DNA of 51,703 bases from Sulfoacidibacillus ferrooxidans (GCF_022606465.1 NZ_JALBUF010000012.1:1-51703); one strand, 5' to 3'. Positions 8,275 to 17,310 are shown, counted from the stretch's first letter. Notes: generated from the letters alone by a model not told the origin. A program made the numbers and translations.

Positions 8275-8448
8275 ATGAGCTGGATTTATGAAGCGCGACT
8301 ATACGACTCACGTTCTGTTGCTAATTACGTAGCAATGTGTGTTCGTGACGACCAAGTTTTACGCGGTCAACAACAGCCACTTGTCCAAATCTATCGGACC
8401 CGTAAAGGGAATTATGGCGTCCGCTACCAATCGCCATTTTCTCTGTAA
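8275..8448 (+). CDS. Small protein, 57 residues, unknown
   Basis: A short reading frame starts at ATG 8275, with a very strong ribosome site GGAGGAGGG 5 bases upstream, and stops at TAA 8446-8448. The product begins MSWIYEARLYDSRS and is rich in Arg, Tyr and Gln, with no Cys motif or membrane segment. It is short enough to be missed by length cut-offs. The ribosome site, and the fact that it fills the gap between DUF2797 and DUF1450 genes on the same strand, argue that it is real. I do not recognise a family. Confidence 0.6.
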   Translation: MSWIYEARLYDSRSVANYVAMCVRDDQVLRGQQQPLVQIYRTRKGNYGVRYQSPFSL

Positions 8449-8517
8449 CATCTAATGGCATACGAGAATTGGACTGTGCTACAATGGTTGATGAAGCAGG
8501 TAAGGGAGATGTGCTAG

Positions 8518-8841
8518 ATGCCTTCATCAGTCAATTTATCTTTTTGTAAAAAAAATTTAGAACTATACTCGCAATCCGTTTATGACGCTTTGCGAGAAAA
8601 TTATCCGGAAGTTGATATTGAAGTGAAAGACTGCTTAGATACTTGTGGGATGTGCACCGATGTACCTTTTGCTCTACGAAATGGTGCGCTAATAGGCGGA
8701 CGCGATCCGATGGGACTTTATCGAAAATTAGAACGCGGAATGCAATTTTTGAATCAACCACCACTACCAGGAACATCTGGCTATCGTGAGCACACACAAG
8801 ATAACTCAGCGAAACTCACTTCTGTTTCAAAAGAATCATAA
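8518..8841 (+). CDS. DUF1450 family protein (YuzB-like)
   Basis: The first about 80 residues match the DUF1450/YuzB pattern: an early Cys-Lys-Lys-Asn-Leu-Glu, the CLDTCGMC segment (about 42-49), then PFALRNGALIGG. The Cys arrangement resembles a thioredoxin-like ferredoxin fold, but no function is established. At 107 residues it is longer than typical YuzB because of a polar, Ser/Thr-rich tail of about 30 residues. The ribosome site is AAGGGAGATG before ATG. A strong terminator follows directly. Confidence 0.85.
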   Translation: MPSSVNLSFCKKNLELYSQSVYDALRENYPEVDIEVKDCLDTCGMCTDVPFALRNGALIGGRDPMGLYRKLERGMQFLNQPPLPGTSGYREHTQDNSAKLTSVSKES

Positions 8842-8848
8842 TGAATAC

Positions 8849-8875
8849 AACCGCCTATCTGAGGCGGTTTTTTTT
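8849..8875 (+). terminator. Terminator after the DUF1450 gene
   Basis: An 8-base GC-rich stem (AACCGCCT with AGGCGGTT) and a four-base loop are followed by a run of T residues. Confidence 0.92.
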
Positions 8876-8930
8876 CTATAGATAGGGTGTGACTTATTTA
8901 CGAAGGGGACATTTGCCTGAAACCTGTGAC

Positions 8931-8952
8931 TGACATCACGAATATGGTGTCA
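8931..8952. repeat. Short inverted repeat upstream of the trypsin-like protease
   Basis: TGACATC (8931-8937) and GGTGTCA (8946-8952) form a near-perfect inverted repeat around an 8-base AT-rich spacer, about 30 bases before the protease start. It could be an operator or a small leader hairpin. There is no independent support. Confidence 0.3.
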
Positions 8953-8980
8953 TATGCCGTAGGGAGCGAGGTGGGCCAGC

Positions 8981-9739
8981 TTGCAGAAAAGCCCAATTGT
9001 AAAAAAGCAAACTGCAAAGCGTAAGCAAAATGTGATACAGCCCAATCGTCGCGGGAAAACCCTCGACTTTGTCACGATTGTTGAACGTTATAAAAGTGCC
9101 ATTGTTGGGGTTGAAGTCACTCAAGAAAACACGCGTCCAAGAAATGCGATGTTGCCTTTCGGTTTTCCTTGGGAGGCCATGCCTAATCAAGAACCACAAG
9201 CACTAAACATAGGAACTGGATTCGTGTTTGACCCGCGAGGATACATTTTAACCAATGAACATGTCATTCATGGCGCATCTAAAGTCATGGTACAGATGCT
9301 TGGAAAGGAGAAACCAATTGCAGCTAAAGTTGTAGGTACAAATTATGAACACGATCTTGCTGTATTAAAGGTCACATTACCAAAAAACGGTTCACTTTTA
9401 AAGCTGGGTCACTCTAAAGATGTCAAAGTTGGAGAATGGGTATTAGCTGTGGGTAATCCACTTGGGCTTGATCATTCGGTAACAGTTGGCATTGTTAGCG
9501 CTAAAGAACGTCCGATGCAAATTGGCGATCGTACCTATCCACATCTTTTACAAACAGATGCTGCAATTAATCGAGGAAACTCAGGTGGGCCACTCATCAA
9601 TCTCCGTGGTGAAGTGATTGGCATAAACACTGCAGTTAGCCAAAGTTCACAAGGCATCGGTTTTGCTATAGCCATTGATGTGGTGCGAGATGCATTAAAG
9701 GCAATGATGGGAAGTGCTTATCAAGAAGGTGAATTATAA
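8981..9739 (+). CDS. Trypsin-like serine protease, HtrA core without membrane anchor or PDZ
   Basis: This S1C-type protease domain of 252 residues has the full catalytic triad: His94 (TNEHVIH), Asp125 (YEHDLAV) and Ser201 (INRGNSGGP). HtrA/DegP proteins degrade misfolded proteins, usually outside the cell membrane, and carry a signal or transmembrane anchor plus one or two PDZ domains. Here the N-terminus is basic and polar (KKQTAKRKQN) with no hydrophobic segment, and the protein stops right after the protease domain. An in-frame stop at 8960-8962 rules out a longer N-terminus. The start is TTG with GAGGTGG 6 bases upstream. It therefore looks cytosolic, which is unusual. Confidence 0.88.
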   Translation: MQKSPIVKKQTAKRKQNVIQPNRRGKTLDFVTIVERYKSAIVGVEVTQENTRPRNAMLPFGFPWEAMPNQEPQALNIGTGFVFDPRGYILTNEHVIHGASKVMVQMLGKEKPIAAKVVGTNYEHDLAVLKVTLPKNGSLLKLGHSKDVKVGEWVLAVGNPLGLDHSVTVGIVSAKERPMQIGDRTYPHLLQTDAAINRGNSGGPLINLRGEVIGINTAVSQSSQGIGFAIAIDVVRDALKAMMGSAYQEGEL

Positions 9740-9792
9740 ATCTTCCGGTCTTTCGATGTGACCTAGTAGCAACGAATACTCGAACAAAATCG

Positions 9793-9821
9793 TTGCATTA
9801 TTATGCATGTAAAGGTATACT
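9793..9821 (+). promoter_or_regulatory. Promoter of the riboswitch-gltB unit
   Basis: TTGCAT (9793-9798) and TATACT (9816-9821) are 17 bases apart, a good vegetative (SigA-type) promoter. Transcription would begin near 9828, at the 5' edge of the riboswitch. Confidence 0.82.
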
Positions 9822-9828
9822 CAACGTA

Positions 9829-9945
9829 TCAGAGGAAGTGCACCTAGGGATCCGGCGTTCCTTATTTTGGGATAAGACAGGACCGAGCGGTGCAGGCCTA
9901 TTTGCGAGTAGGCACACCGTGAGGATAAAAGACTCGGCGGAGAGG
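9829..9945 (+). promoter_or_regulatory. ykkC-class riboswitch aptamer, probably the ppGpp-binding subtype
   Basis: The RNA carries ykkC-class landmarks in order: GTGCACCTAGGGATCCGGC (9839-9857), GACAGGACCGAGCGGTGCAGG (about 9876-9896), CACACCGTGAGGATAAAAG (9913-9931) and the closing ACTCGGCGGAGAG. The ykkC class contains guanidine, ppGpp, PRPP and nucleoside-diphosphate binders. Known ppGpp riboswitches lie before branched-chain amino-acid and glutamate synthase genes and switch genes on. This one precedes glutamate synthase, so ppGpp is the likely ligand. The class call is from sequence; the subtype is from context. Confidence 0.8.
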
Positions 9946-9978
9946 TTCCCTGCTTTACAGGGTCTCTCCGCTTTTCTT
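9937..9978 (+). terminator. Riboswitch-controlled terminator
   Basis: GCGGAGAG (about 9937-9944) pairs with CTCTCCGC (9964-9971), with an inner CCCTG/CAGGG stem, and is followed by TTTTCTT. The 5' arm overlaps the 3' closing strand of the aptamer, so aptamer folding should prevent termination: an ON switch. Confidence 0.85.
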
Positions 9979-10078
9979 ATATCCAGACGACTACTCCATA
10001 CCATACGTAGTATTTTGCTCAATCTAACTATTTTAATAATTTAAAATGATGTAGTTTTTTTAAAAGGGAGTGGAGTTT

Positions 10079-13000
10079 ATGGCATTTCTAGAGAGAGAAG
10101 AACACGATGCATGCGGTATTGTTGCATGGGTAGAAAAAGGATCACTAGGCTCTAGAGAAAATATTGATCACGTGCTCCATTCATTACATCAGATGAGGCA
10201 TCGAGCTGGTTTTGTTGAAGAAGAAGGAGATGGATGTGGCATCCTTATTGATCTTCCAAGAACGATTTGGGAAGATCATTTACTAGCCAATAATCATAAT
10301 CCTATTTGGGCATATGATGCTCGCTTTGTTGTGGGGCATTTTATTTTATCAAACAGTGTAGGGCTACCTCTTATAGATTTTCAACATACGATTAGCGATG
10401 TGGTTGCTAAAGAGGGATTCGAGGTTCTTGCTGTGATCGTGGATGCAGTGAATTCGAACGTTCTTGGACCTGGCGGGAAGTCTGAAGGGCTACATTTTGT
10501 GCAACTTGCTTTATGGTCGCAGCAATATGATACGCCAGATGAGGTAGAGCAATCATGTTTTAAACTTGAATTATTTATTGAGTCAGAAAATATTGCGCAT
10601 GTAGCATCTCTATCCAATCATTCGGTTGTTTATAAAGTTCGTGGCGACAGTAAAACTTTAGAGGCGTACTATCATGACTTTTGTAGCAAAGGCTTACTTA
10701 GTCGAATCACACTTGGTCATAATCGGTACTCTACTAACACAACGACATCGACTGAAAGAGTCCAACCTTTCTCTCTATTGGGTCATAATGGAGAGCTGAA
10801 TACCATTTATCGTTTACGTGAAGAATCAAGAATGCTAGATATACCCACTACGTTAGGTGGTTCAGATTCACAGGATCTCAATCGATTCATTGAAGGTTTA
10901 AGACGGCGTCATCATTTTTCACTTCTCGAAGCATTCGAATTGGTGTTTCCTCCAATCATTCACGAAATTAAGCGTATGCCATCGCATTTGCAAGATTTAT
11001 ATATGTATATGAGATCTATCCTAGGACCATTTGCTCAAGGTCCGGCAGCCATCATTGCTCGCTCTGCGAATGAAGCCATATTTTCTGTTGATGCTCTCGG
11101 TCTTCGTCCATTGTGGATGGTTGAGACGGATACAAGTATCATTTTTAGCTCTGAACAAGGCGTTGTACCGTTATTTGAAATGCTCCATGATCCGCGTCCG
11201 CTAAGTCCAGGAGAAAAGGTATATGTAGAATTAAAAGATCAAATGCCAACTGTGGCTTATTCTTATCACGAAGCACAACAACTAACGTATGAACGCATGA
11301 AAGAAAAGTATCATTTTGCAGGGTATAGACATGGTATTGCTTTTGGAGGACCACCTATTTTTGGCGAAGTACAGCTCACTCCCCATAGAATTCAGGAGAA
11401 TAGCCGGGAAGCATTAATGGGTGCATTTGGATGGGATGTCGATGATATTCGCATTTTAGAACACCATGCATCAACGGGACAAGAGCCCATTCGTTCACTT
11501 GGATTTGATGGACCCCTTGCCGTTCTCTCCGATCGACAGCAAAATATCGCTGATTATTTAAAAGAAACAGTAGCAGTTGTTACCAATCCGGCCATTGATC
11601 GTGAGCGAGAAATTGAACATTTTTCTACGCGCGTTGTGCTTGGTAAACGGAAGTCTTTACTAAAAGATACACGAAGAGACTCGCGTAAAACATTGCACAT
11701 GGAATTGCAAAGTCCATTTTTGCTTGGTGGTCATGATCTAGAAGAAGCTGATCGCTATCGTGCGATTGCTCATAAAGCCGGCACCCAACTATTAGAGGAC
11801 GTATTGCGGTATTTTTCTATTTCGCATAGAGATGTGGCGGAGATATTCCCGCGCATAGAGGATGGAGAATCGTTAGAAGAAGCACTCACAAGACTAAAAA
11901 GTGAAGTGATTCATGCTGCCATAGAAGGAGCAAGTGTGATTGTTCTGGATGACCAACTATCATTTACTGATCATAATGCTTGGTTAGATCCAGCTCTTGC
12001 AGTTAGTGTCACGCACATAACGTTACGCGATTATACGTTGCCAAATGGAGAAAATGCACGGCGCAATAGTAGCGTTATTATTCGTTCTGGGGCTATTCGT
12101 AATTTGCATGATGTTGTGGTGATGATTGGTCTTGGTGCAGATGCTGTCAACCCTTATGTGTATCTTGCAGGTGCGTATAGTATTGACGGTTGGAAGGGAA
12201 TTGAGAATGCATATCAAGCATTGACAAAGGGTCTAGAGAAAGTATTGTCTACGTTAGGTATCCATGAAGTACGTGGTTATGACCGTCTATTTAGTGCGAT
12301 TGGGTTATCTGAAGAAGTGGCAAAATTGCTTGAAGTTAAATCCTTTTTTGCTGATCATTCTTTGTTTAGTAATAGTGAAGCCATTCTCGTGTCTGCTCGC
12401 GAACGATCTGAAAAACTGAAGCAAGGGAAAATTGCAGCCAGTCGACCTTATCAACAATGGCCAAGAATATGGAAGTCTGCAGGTGATGCAGCTGCGGGAA
12501 ATATTCTGTATGCGGATTACAGCACAAAATTACAAGAACTTGAGAAAAAGCAACCTATATCTTTGCGTCATCTTCTAGACCTAAAGGTGCAACATTCATC
12601 GGTCACTCCAATGGAGCAAGTAGATTTATCTGTTGGGGAGCATGCGTTACCCTTTGTTATTAGTTCAATGTCTTTTGGTTCTCAAGGAGAAACTGCATTT
12701 CGCTCATATGCTATCGCTGCCACTGAACTTGACATGCTTTCTTTGAATGGTGAGGGCGGAGAAATTAAAGACATGCTTGGGAAATATGCTAAAAATAGAG
12801 GTCACCAAATTGCATCTGGTAGATTTGGAGTCAATGCAGAGTTGTGCAATTCCGTTGACTTATTAGAAATCAAGATTGGGCAAGGTGCTAAACCTGGTGA
12901 AGGTGGACACTTACCCGGTTCAAAGGTTTCGATAAAAGTGGCAAATGCACGTAGTGCCAATCAGGGTACTGACCTTATCTCGCCTTCTAATAATCACGAT

Positions 13001-14620
13001 ATTTATTCCATTGAAGACTTGGCGCAAATGATCGATGAGTTAAAAATTGTAAATCCGCGTGCAAAGGTCTCTGTAAAGGTTCCTGTCGTTTCCGGTATTG
13101 GTACGATCGCGGTGGGTATTGCTAAAGCAGGTGCAGATATTATTGCGCTAAGTGGTTATGATGGTGGCACAGGTGCGGCACGTGCTCACGCATTGAAACA
13201 CGTTGGGTTGCCTATTGAGATTGGAGTCAAGGTAGCGCATGAAGCATTACTTGAATCTGGATTGCGGAGTACGGTAGAGATTTGGTGCGATGGTGGCATG
13301 AAAACTGGAGTAGATGTAGTTAAAATGGTCCTACTAGGGGCCAATAGAGTTGGTTTTGGAACAATGGCTATGGTCGCAATCGGATGTACTGGATGTCGAG
13401 CATGTCATAAAGACACTTGTCACGTGGGTATCGCTACTCAGATTGAAACTGTCCAACAGGCAACAGAACATGGACTAAAAGCCTTTGTGCCACGTAGCAT
13501 TGAAAGTGCTGTTACTCAGTTAACTCATTTCTTTACTGAGTTAGCAAATGAAACTCGAATGCTCGTCTCACAACTTGGTGCAAGTTCACTACAAAGTCTT
13601 GTCGGTCGCAGTGACTTATTAGAACAAACGCGTGAATTGGATCGCATTCACTTACAAGATCTCATGATACAACATGTGGCTGTTCAGTATAGATATTTGT
13701 GGAATGCACCACGCAAAAGTAGTATTGACGTTCAATCTATTACGGCGAAGTTAGGGGAACAAGCAGTTTCAGCAATGGCGGTAGGCAATGAGGCACTTTA
13801 CTTTGGAGCAACACAAGTACAATCTCGTGAACGTGTCATAGGTGGCATGTTATCTGGCTCGGTTGTGCGCAGAGAGGTTAGGGATCGCAAAAAAAGTCTT
13901 GAGACAGCTTCCATCAAATTGACAAGTGGCTCTATCGCAGGCAATGGGTTTGGTGCATATAATGCACGTGGTGTACAGTTGCGCGTCGAAGGTGGCGCCC
14001 AAGATGGTGTTGGAAAAAGTGCCATGGGTGGAAAAATTGTAGTGCTAAAAGGGCTGAACCAACATGGGCAGCGGGTAAATGGCTCGGTAGGAAAAGGCCT
14101 TGCTTATGGAGCTCAACGTGGGATATTTATTATTCAAGGTAATGCTGATTCACGAGCTGGCATCCGACTTTCTGGTGCCGACATCGTCATTGGAGGAGAA
14201 CTTTCTTCGCCAATTGATGATTCTCGCGGCGCACTCTCCGTAACTGCTAATATCAAAGGTTTTGCGTTTGAATATATGACAGATGGACGTGCACTTGTGT
14301 TAGGAGATCCGGGTCCGTGGATTTGTTCGGGCATGACAGGTGGAGCTGTTTATTTGCGGATCCAACCGGCCATGGGACTAACCGTAGAGGCTTTAAAACG
14401 TCGTTTGGCCAAAGGGGCTAAAGTGAGTCTCACTTCTTTAAGTTCAGAAGGTGTGCAGGATGTACAAGAACTTCTAAGTATTTATCAAAAAGAATTAGTT
14501 CGCTCTGGCCAGCAAAGCGAGGCAGAACATATTTCGCACCTTGTCCTCGATCCACAAGAACACTTTGTCATGGTGCGACCAGGATTAGAGCAAACTGATC
14601 AAGATATTGCAACTGAATAA
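10079..14620 (+). CDS. gltB: Glutamate synthase, large (alpha) subunit
   Basis: GltB makes two glutamates from glutamine and 2-oxoglutarate. The 1513-residue protein has a class II glutamine amidotransferase domain whose catalytic Cys (Cys12, DACGIV) would be exposed after removal of an 11-residue propeptide. It then has a central domain, the FMN-binding synthase domain (about 790-1160), a 3Fe-4S-type Cys cluster (GCTGCRACHKDTCHVG, about 1103-1118) and a C-terminal GXGXG beta-helix (about 1240-1480). ATG 10079 is preferred, with GGGAG 8 bases upstream; GTG 10070 is in frame but inside that site. No gltD follows: a terminator comes directly after. The electron donor is therefore encoded elsewhere or is ferredoxin. 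It is controlled by the upstream riboswitch. Confidence 0.95.
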   Translation: MAFLEREEHDACGIVAWVEKGSLGSRENIDHVLHSLHQMRHRAGFVEEEGDGCGILIDLPRTIWEDHLLANNHNPIWAYDARFVVGHFILSNSVGLPLIDFQHTISDVVAKEGFEVLAVIVDAVNSNVLGPGGKSEGLHFVQLALWSQQYDTPDEVEQSCFKLELFIESENIAHVASLSNHSVVYKVRGDSKTLEAYYHDFCSKGLLSRITLGHNRYSTNTTTSTERVQPFSLLGHNGELNTIYRLREESRMLDIPTTLGGSDSQDLNRFIEGLRRRHHFSLLEAFELVFPPIIHEIKRMPSHLQDLYMYMRSILGPFAQGPAAIIARSANEAIFSVDALGLRPLWMVETDTSIIFSSEQGVVPLFEMLHDPRPLSPGEKVYVELKDQMPTVAYSYHEAQQLTYERMKEKYHFAGYRHGIAFGGPPIFGEVQLTPHRIQENSREALMGAFGWDVDDIRILEHHASTGQEPIRSLGFDGPLAVLSDRQQNIADYLKETVAVVTNPAIDREREIEHFSTRVVLGKRKSLLKDTRRDSRKTLHMELQSPFLLGGHDLEEADRYRAIAHKAGTQLLEDVLRYFSISHRDVAEIFPRIEDGESLEEALTRLKSEVIHAAIEGASVIVLDDQLSFTDHNAWLDPALAVSVTHITLRDYTLPNGENARRNSSVIIRSGAIRNLHDVVVMIGLGADAVNPYVYLAGAYSIDGWKGIENAYQALTKGLEKVLSTLGIHEVRGYDRLFSAIGLSEEVAKLLEVKSFFADHSLFSNSEAILVSARERSEKLKQGKIAASRPYQQWPRIWKSAGDAAAGNILYADYSTKLQELEKKQPISLRHLLDLKVQHSSVTPMEQVDLSVGEHALPFVISSMSFGSQGETAFRSYAIAATELDMLSLNGEGGEIKDMLGKYAKNRGHQIASGRFGVNAELCNSVDLLEIKIGQGAKPGEGGHLPGSKVSIKVANARSANQGTDLISPSNNHDIYSIEDLAQMIDELKIVNPRAKVSVKVPVVSGIGTIAVGIAKAGADIIALSGYDGGTGAARAHALKHVGLPIEIGVKVAHEALLESGLRSTVEIWCDGGMKTGVDVVKMVLLGANRVGFGTMAMVAIGCTGCRACHKDTCHVGIATQIETVQQATEHGLKAFVPRSIESAVTQLTHFFTELANETRMLVSQLGASSLQSLVGRSDLLEQTRELDRIHLQDLMIQHVAVQYRYLWNAPRKSSIDVQSITAKLGEQAVSAMAVGNEALYFGATQVQSRERVIGGMLSGSVVRREVRDRKKSLETASIKLTSGSIAGNGFGAYNARGVQLRVEGGAQDGVGKSAMGGKIVVLKGLNQHGQRVNGSVGKGLAYGAQRGIFIIQGNADSRAGIRLSGADIVIGGELSSPIDDSRGALSVTANIKGFAFEYMTDGRALVLGDPGPWICSGMTGGAVYLRIQPAMGLTVEALKRRLAKGAKVSLTSLSSEGVQDVQELLSIYQKELVRSGQQSEAEHISHLVLDPQEHFVMVRPGLEQTDQDIATE

Positions 14621-14642
14621 CTCGTATCAGAAAGCATACAGA

Positions 14643-14704
14643 TAAGAACCTAGGATTTTATGTATCCAAGTAGTATATGGATCGCATAAAACCCTAGGTT
14701 CTTA
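14643..14704. terminator. Terminator between gltB and the convergent gene
   Basis: A 12-base perfect stem (TAAGAACCTAGG with its complement at 14693-14704) extends inward through ATTTTATG/CATAAAA. The T run is poor, but the position between two convergent genes fits a bidirectional terminator. Confidence 0.7.
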
Positions 14705-14725
14705 GACATATCAGTAACTCTTATA

Positions 14726-15097
14726 TCATACATTGTTATGTAATGAACGTTCTAAAAAATGATACTTAGTAGGCTCTGCTACATATAGAAATGATAGAAG
14801 TTCCTCAACGGAAACATCTTCTAGCCCATGTGTGATTCGATAAGACTGAAGATCTTCTAATTTAATTTGTGCATTTCTAAATGTAACCCCATCGCTTAGT
14901 AGCTCACTTAAAGGGAATTTCAATAGTCCTGCACGCAAAAAATTGTGCAATGAATCTAATGAATAGACTAGATAGCGATACTCTTCCCCCACAATACAAA
15001 TACCCTCTGGAATAAAGTAAAAATCGTCTTCATGCTCGACATGAATGATGTAAGCTTCATAAGGACCGCTCGGTTTGGATCCTCGCTTTTTTTGCAT
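14726..15097 (-). CDS. Hypothetical protein, 123 residues
   Basis: This soluble protein begins with a basic stretch (MQKKRGSKPSG), followed by an alpha/beta-looking body rich in aromatic and acidic residues (HVEHEDDFYFIPEG). It has no Cys motif, signal peptide or membrane span. The ribosome site AAGGAGG lies 7 bases before ATG, so coding is well supported. It is divergent from the methyltransferase gene. I do not recognise a family. Confidence 0.72.
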   Translation of the reverse strand: MQKKRGSKPSGPYEAYIIHVEHEDDFYFIPEGICIVGEEYRYLVYSLDSLHNFLRAGLLKFPLSELLSDGVTFRNAQIKLEDLQSYRITHGLEDVSVEELLSFLYVAEPTKYHFLERSLHNNV

Positions 15098-15232
15098 GGT
15101 GAAACCTCCTTGTCAAACTATACTCTCTAACCCACATTGAAAACAACCAGTTATAGCCCAGCGTTTAGAATACGCACACTGTACAGATTTTTGCGTACGA
15201 TAACAATGGTTATAAGGGGAGGAGGATTGAGC

Positions 15233-15955
15233 ATGGACTATCATGATGCGCTAGCAGCGCTTGGAGCAGGTAGCGCTCATCCTGGAGGTTTTTCTATTAC
15301 GCGTGAGTGGATGGCTCAAATTGCACTCACAACAGATGATAAAGTACTTGAAATTGGTTGTGGAACAGGGAGAACAAGTTGTGAAATTGCTCAGCGTTTT
15401 GGTTGTGTAGTACTTGGTGTAGATCGAAATGTGAATATGATTCATAAAGCACGCAAACGCGCAATGGAATTACAAGCACCAGTACAATTTTCTGTGGTTA
15501 GCGGAGATACATTTCCATTTCCAGACGGTGAGTTTGATGCCATTATAGCAGAATCGGTTAGCGTTTTTAATGAACCACTTACGGTGTTACATGAATACTA
15601 CCGCCTTTTAAAGGCTACGGGTATGGCGATTGATGTAGAAATGTGCGCTAATTCACCACTTCCACCGGATGTTTTTTATGCATTTCAAGAGATGTATGGT
15701 GCCAAATGTGTTCCGACAATGACACAGTGGAAGCAATATTATCGCGCAGCTGGATTCTCAAGTATCCGTATTTTGCGTTCAGGCCCAGTGCCGAGTAGTC
15801 CGGTCTTTGATTCAGACGTTGATTCATTAGCTCCTATCCTTACGGATGCTGATGCGTATAGTGAGGATGTATATCGCATCATGAACGACAATCAACTAGT
15901 TATGCACAATTATGCTAAGTGGTTAAATTTTGCTGTTATCGTAGCACAAAAATGA
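15233..15955 (+). CDS. Class I SAM-dependent methyltransferase
   Basis: The 240-residue protein has the SAM-binding motif [10 protein letters not shown] (about residues 39-47), the acidic end of strand 2 in VLGVDRN and [10 protein letters not shown] for motif II. These show a class I (UbiE/BioC-like) methyltransferase. The substrate cannot be read from sequence. I start it at ATG 15233, which has GGAGGA 6 bases upstream, rather than the first in-frame ATG at 15137, which has no ribosome site. The divergent neighbour is unknown and folE follows on the same strand, giving no strong clue to function. Confidence 0.85.
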   Translation: MDYHDALAALGAGSAHPGGFSITREWMAQIALTTDDKVLEIGCGTGRTSCEIAQRFGCVVLGVDRNVNMIHKARKRAMELQAPVQFSVVSGDTFPFPDGEFDAIIAESVSVFNEPLTVLHEYYRLLKATGMAIDVEMCANSPLPPDVFYAFQEMYGAKCVPTMTQWKQYYRAAGFSSIRILRSGPVPSSPVFDSDVDSLAPILTDADAYSEDVYRIMNDNQLVMHNYAKWLNFAVIVAQK

Positions 15956-16035
15956 GTCATTATTGCAAACTCATGAGATCAACTTTCCATTACCTTATTA
16001 ATAATGGTATATTGGCGACTATGGAGAGTGATATC

Positions 16036-16605
16036 ATGAGTGGCTTTGACCAAAAAAAAATTGAAATTGCTGTGAGAATGATTTTAGAAGCAATCGGAGA
16101 AGATCCTGATCGCGAAGGATTACTTGATACACCTGCACGAGTGGGTCGCATGTACAGTGAAGTGTTTTCCGGATTGCATCAAGATCCGAGAGAACAGCTA
16201 AAAACGATTTTTAACGAGGATCACAATGAAGTGGTTCTCGTTAAAGATATTACTTTTTATAGCATGTGTGAGCATCATCTTGTCCCATTTTATGGACATG
16301 CTCATGTGGCCTATATTCCACAAGGTGCTCGTATTACCGGTTTATCAAAACTAGCTCGGCTTGTCGAATCTACTGCACGTCGGCCACAATTGCAAGAGCG
16401 CTTAACATCGACGATTGCCAATGCATTAGTGGACCGTTTAGATCCTGCTGGCGTAGCTGTTATGATTGAAGCTGAGCATATGTGTATGGCCATGCGCGGT
16501 GTAAATAAACCAGGAACGAAAACATTAACTACGGCTGTAAGAGGTATTTTAGCTACAGATACAAATAAACGAAAAGAAGTATTTGACTTAATGCACAACA
16601 GTTAG
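16036..16605 (+). CDS. folE: GTP cyclohydrolase I
   Basis: FolE converts GTP to 7,8-dihydroneopterin triphosphate, the first step of folate synthesis. The 189-residue length is normal. It carries the [18 protein letters not shown] segment with zinc ligands Cys and His, the GLSKLARLV and [10 protein letters not shown] signature, and the later Cys ligand in [11 protein letters not shown]. The start at 16036 has GGAGAGTG 5 bases upstream. In B. subtilis folE is paired with mtrB (TRAP); here mtrB is 25 kb away. The stop overlaps the convergent phosphoesterase gene by 18 bases. Confidence 0.95.
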   Translation: MSGFDQKKIEIAVRMILEAIGEDPDREGLLDTPARVGRMYSEVFSGLHQDPREQLKTIFNEDHNEVVLVKDITFYSMCEHHLVPFYGHAHVAYIPQGARITGLSKLARLVESTARRPQLQERLTSTIANALVDRLDPAGVAVMIEAEHMCMAMRGVNKPGTKTLTTAVRGILATDTNKRKEVFDLMHNS

Positions 16606-17286
16606 TTCGATAGGACGAAAGTCAAGAAAATCTGCTGCAACTAGATGATATTGGACACCACGCACATCGCCTTCAACTCTGAAACGATGTGCATGTCCAT
16701 GTAAGTGACCATATACACAATGCTGCACTTGATATTGTTCGAGAAGGTCTGTAAATGGAGTCGCGTCCTCTTTAGTAGCTAATGGTGGATAATGCATCAT
16801 AGCAATCATCGGTTGTTTTTGCTTTACTCCAGCCTCTAATGATAAACGCAAACGTTCAATTTCACGGTGATAAATCTTCTCATCATCAAACGTCGTTTCT
16901 TTATTTGTCGCCGGGAGTTCCCAACCGCGTGTTCCTACGATCGTGCATTGTGGCAATAAAACAGCATCTGCTTGCAAAACATAGGTGTTATCACCAGCCA
17001 ATTGTTTTACTTTTTTTTTCGTGCTCCACCAATAATCGTGATTTCCTTTTAACAATACTTTTTGTCCAGGTAAGCTTGCCAGATATGCCATATCAGGGAT
17101 GACTTCTTGCTCGCGCATAGCCCAAGAAATATCTCCAGCAATAAGTACAACATCATCTGGTGTAATCATGTCGCGCCACATCATAGCCATGCGTTGTTCA
17201 TAACCATCCCACTGTTCACCAAATACAGACATAGGTTTATCAACGCCAAAAGACAAATGCGTATCTGCAATCGCAAAAATTCGAAT
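16588..17286 (-). CDS. Calcineurin-like metallophosphoesterase, probable ATT start
   Basis: This 232-residue phosphoesterase has the metal-binding motifs in order: DTH (8-10), GDISW, GNHDYWW, MHYPP and GHLHGHAH. It resembles B. subtilis YpbG, which also lies near the mecB-gudB region. The natural N-terminus, [12 protein letters not shown], begins at an ATT codon (17286-17284). AAAGGGGG lies 8 bases upstream, and an extended -10 promoter (TGGTACAAT, about 17319-17311) puts the transcript start near 17304. The only in-frame ATG, at 17361, would lie upstream of that promoter. Substrate unknown. Confidence 0.85.
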   Translation of the reverse strand: MRIFAIADTHLSFGVDKPMSVFGEQWDGYEQRMAMMWRDMITPDDVVLIAGDISWAMREQEVIPDMAYLASLPGQKVLLKGNHDYWWSTKKKVKQLAGDNTYVLQADAVLLPQCTIVGTRGWELPATNKETTFDDEKIYHREIERLRLSLEAGVKQKQPMIAMMHYPPLATKEDATPFTDLLEQYQVQHCVYGHLHGHAHRFRVEGDVRGVQYHLVAADFLDFRPIELTVVH

Positions 17287-17310
17287 TGGACTTGCCCCCT
17301 TTTGCAATCG

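Noticed and set aside
9829-9945. Guanidine-I riboswitch
   Set aside because: The landmarks fit the ykkC class, but the gene is glutamate synthase, not a guanidine carrier or carboxylase. Subtype 2a (ppGpp) is more likely, though not proven.
9793-10044. Open frame of about 83 codons over the gltB leader
   Set aside because: The region is explained by promoter, riboswitch and terminator; there is no ribosome site and the frame is not protein-like.
16000-16025. AT-rich imperfect palindrome before folE as a Zur-type operator
   Set aside because: It does not match the Bacillus Zur box as I know it, and the symmetry is broken by a one-base shift; too weak to call.
15919-16035. N-terminal extension of FolE
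   Set aside because: Overlaps the methyltransferase end, lacks family similarity, and GGAGAGTG favours ATG 16036.
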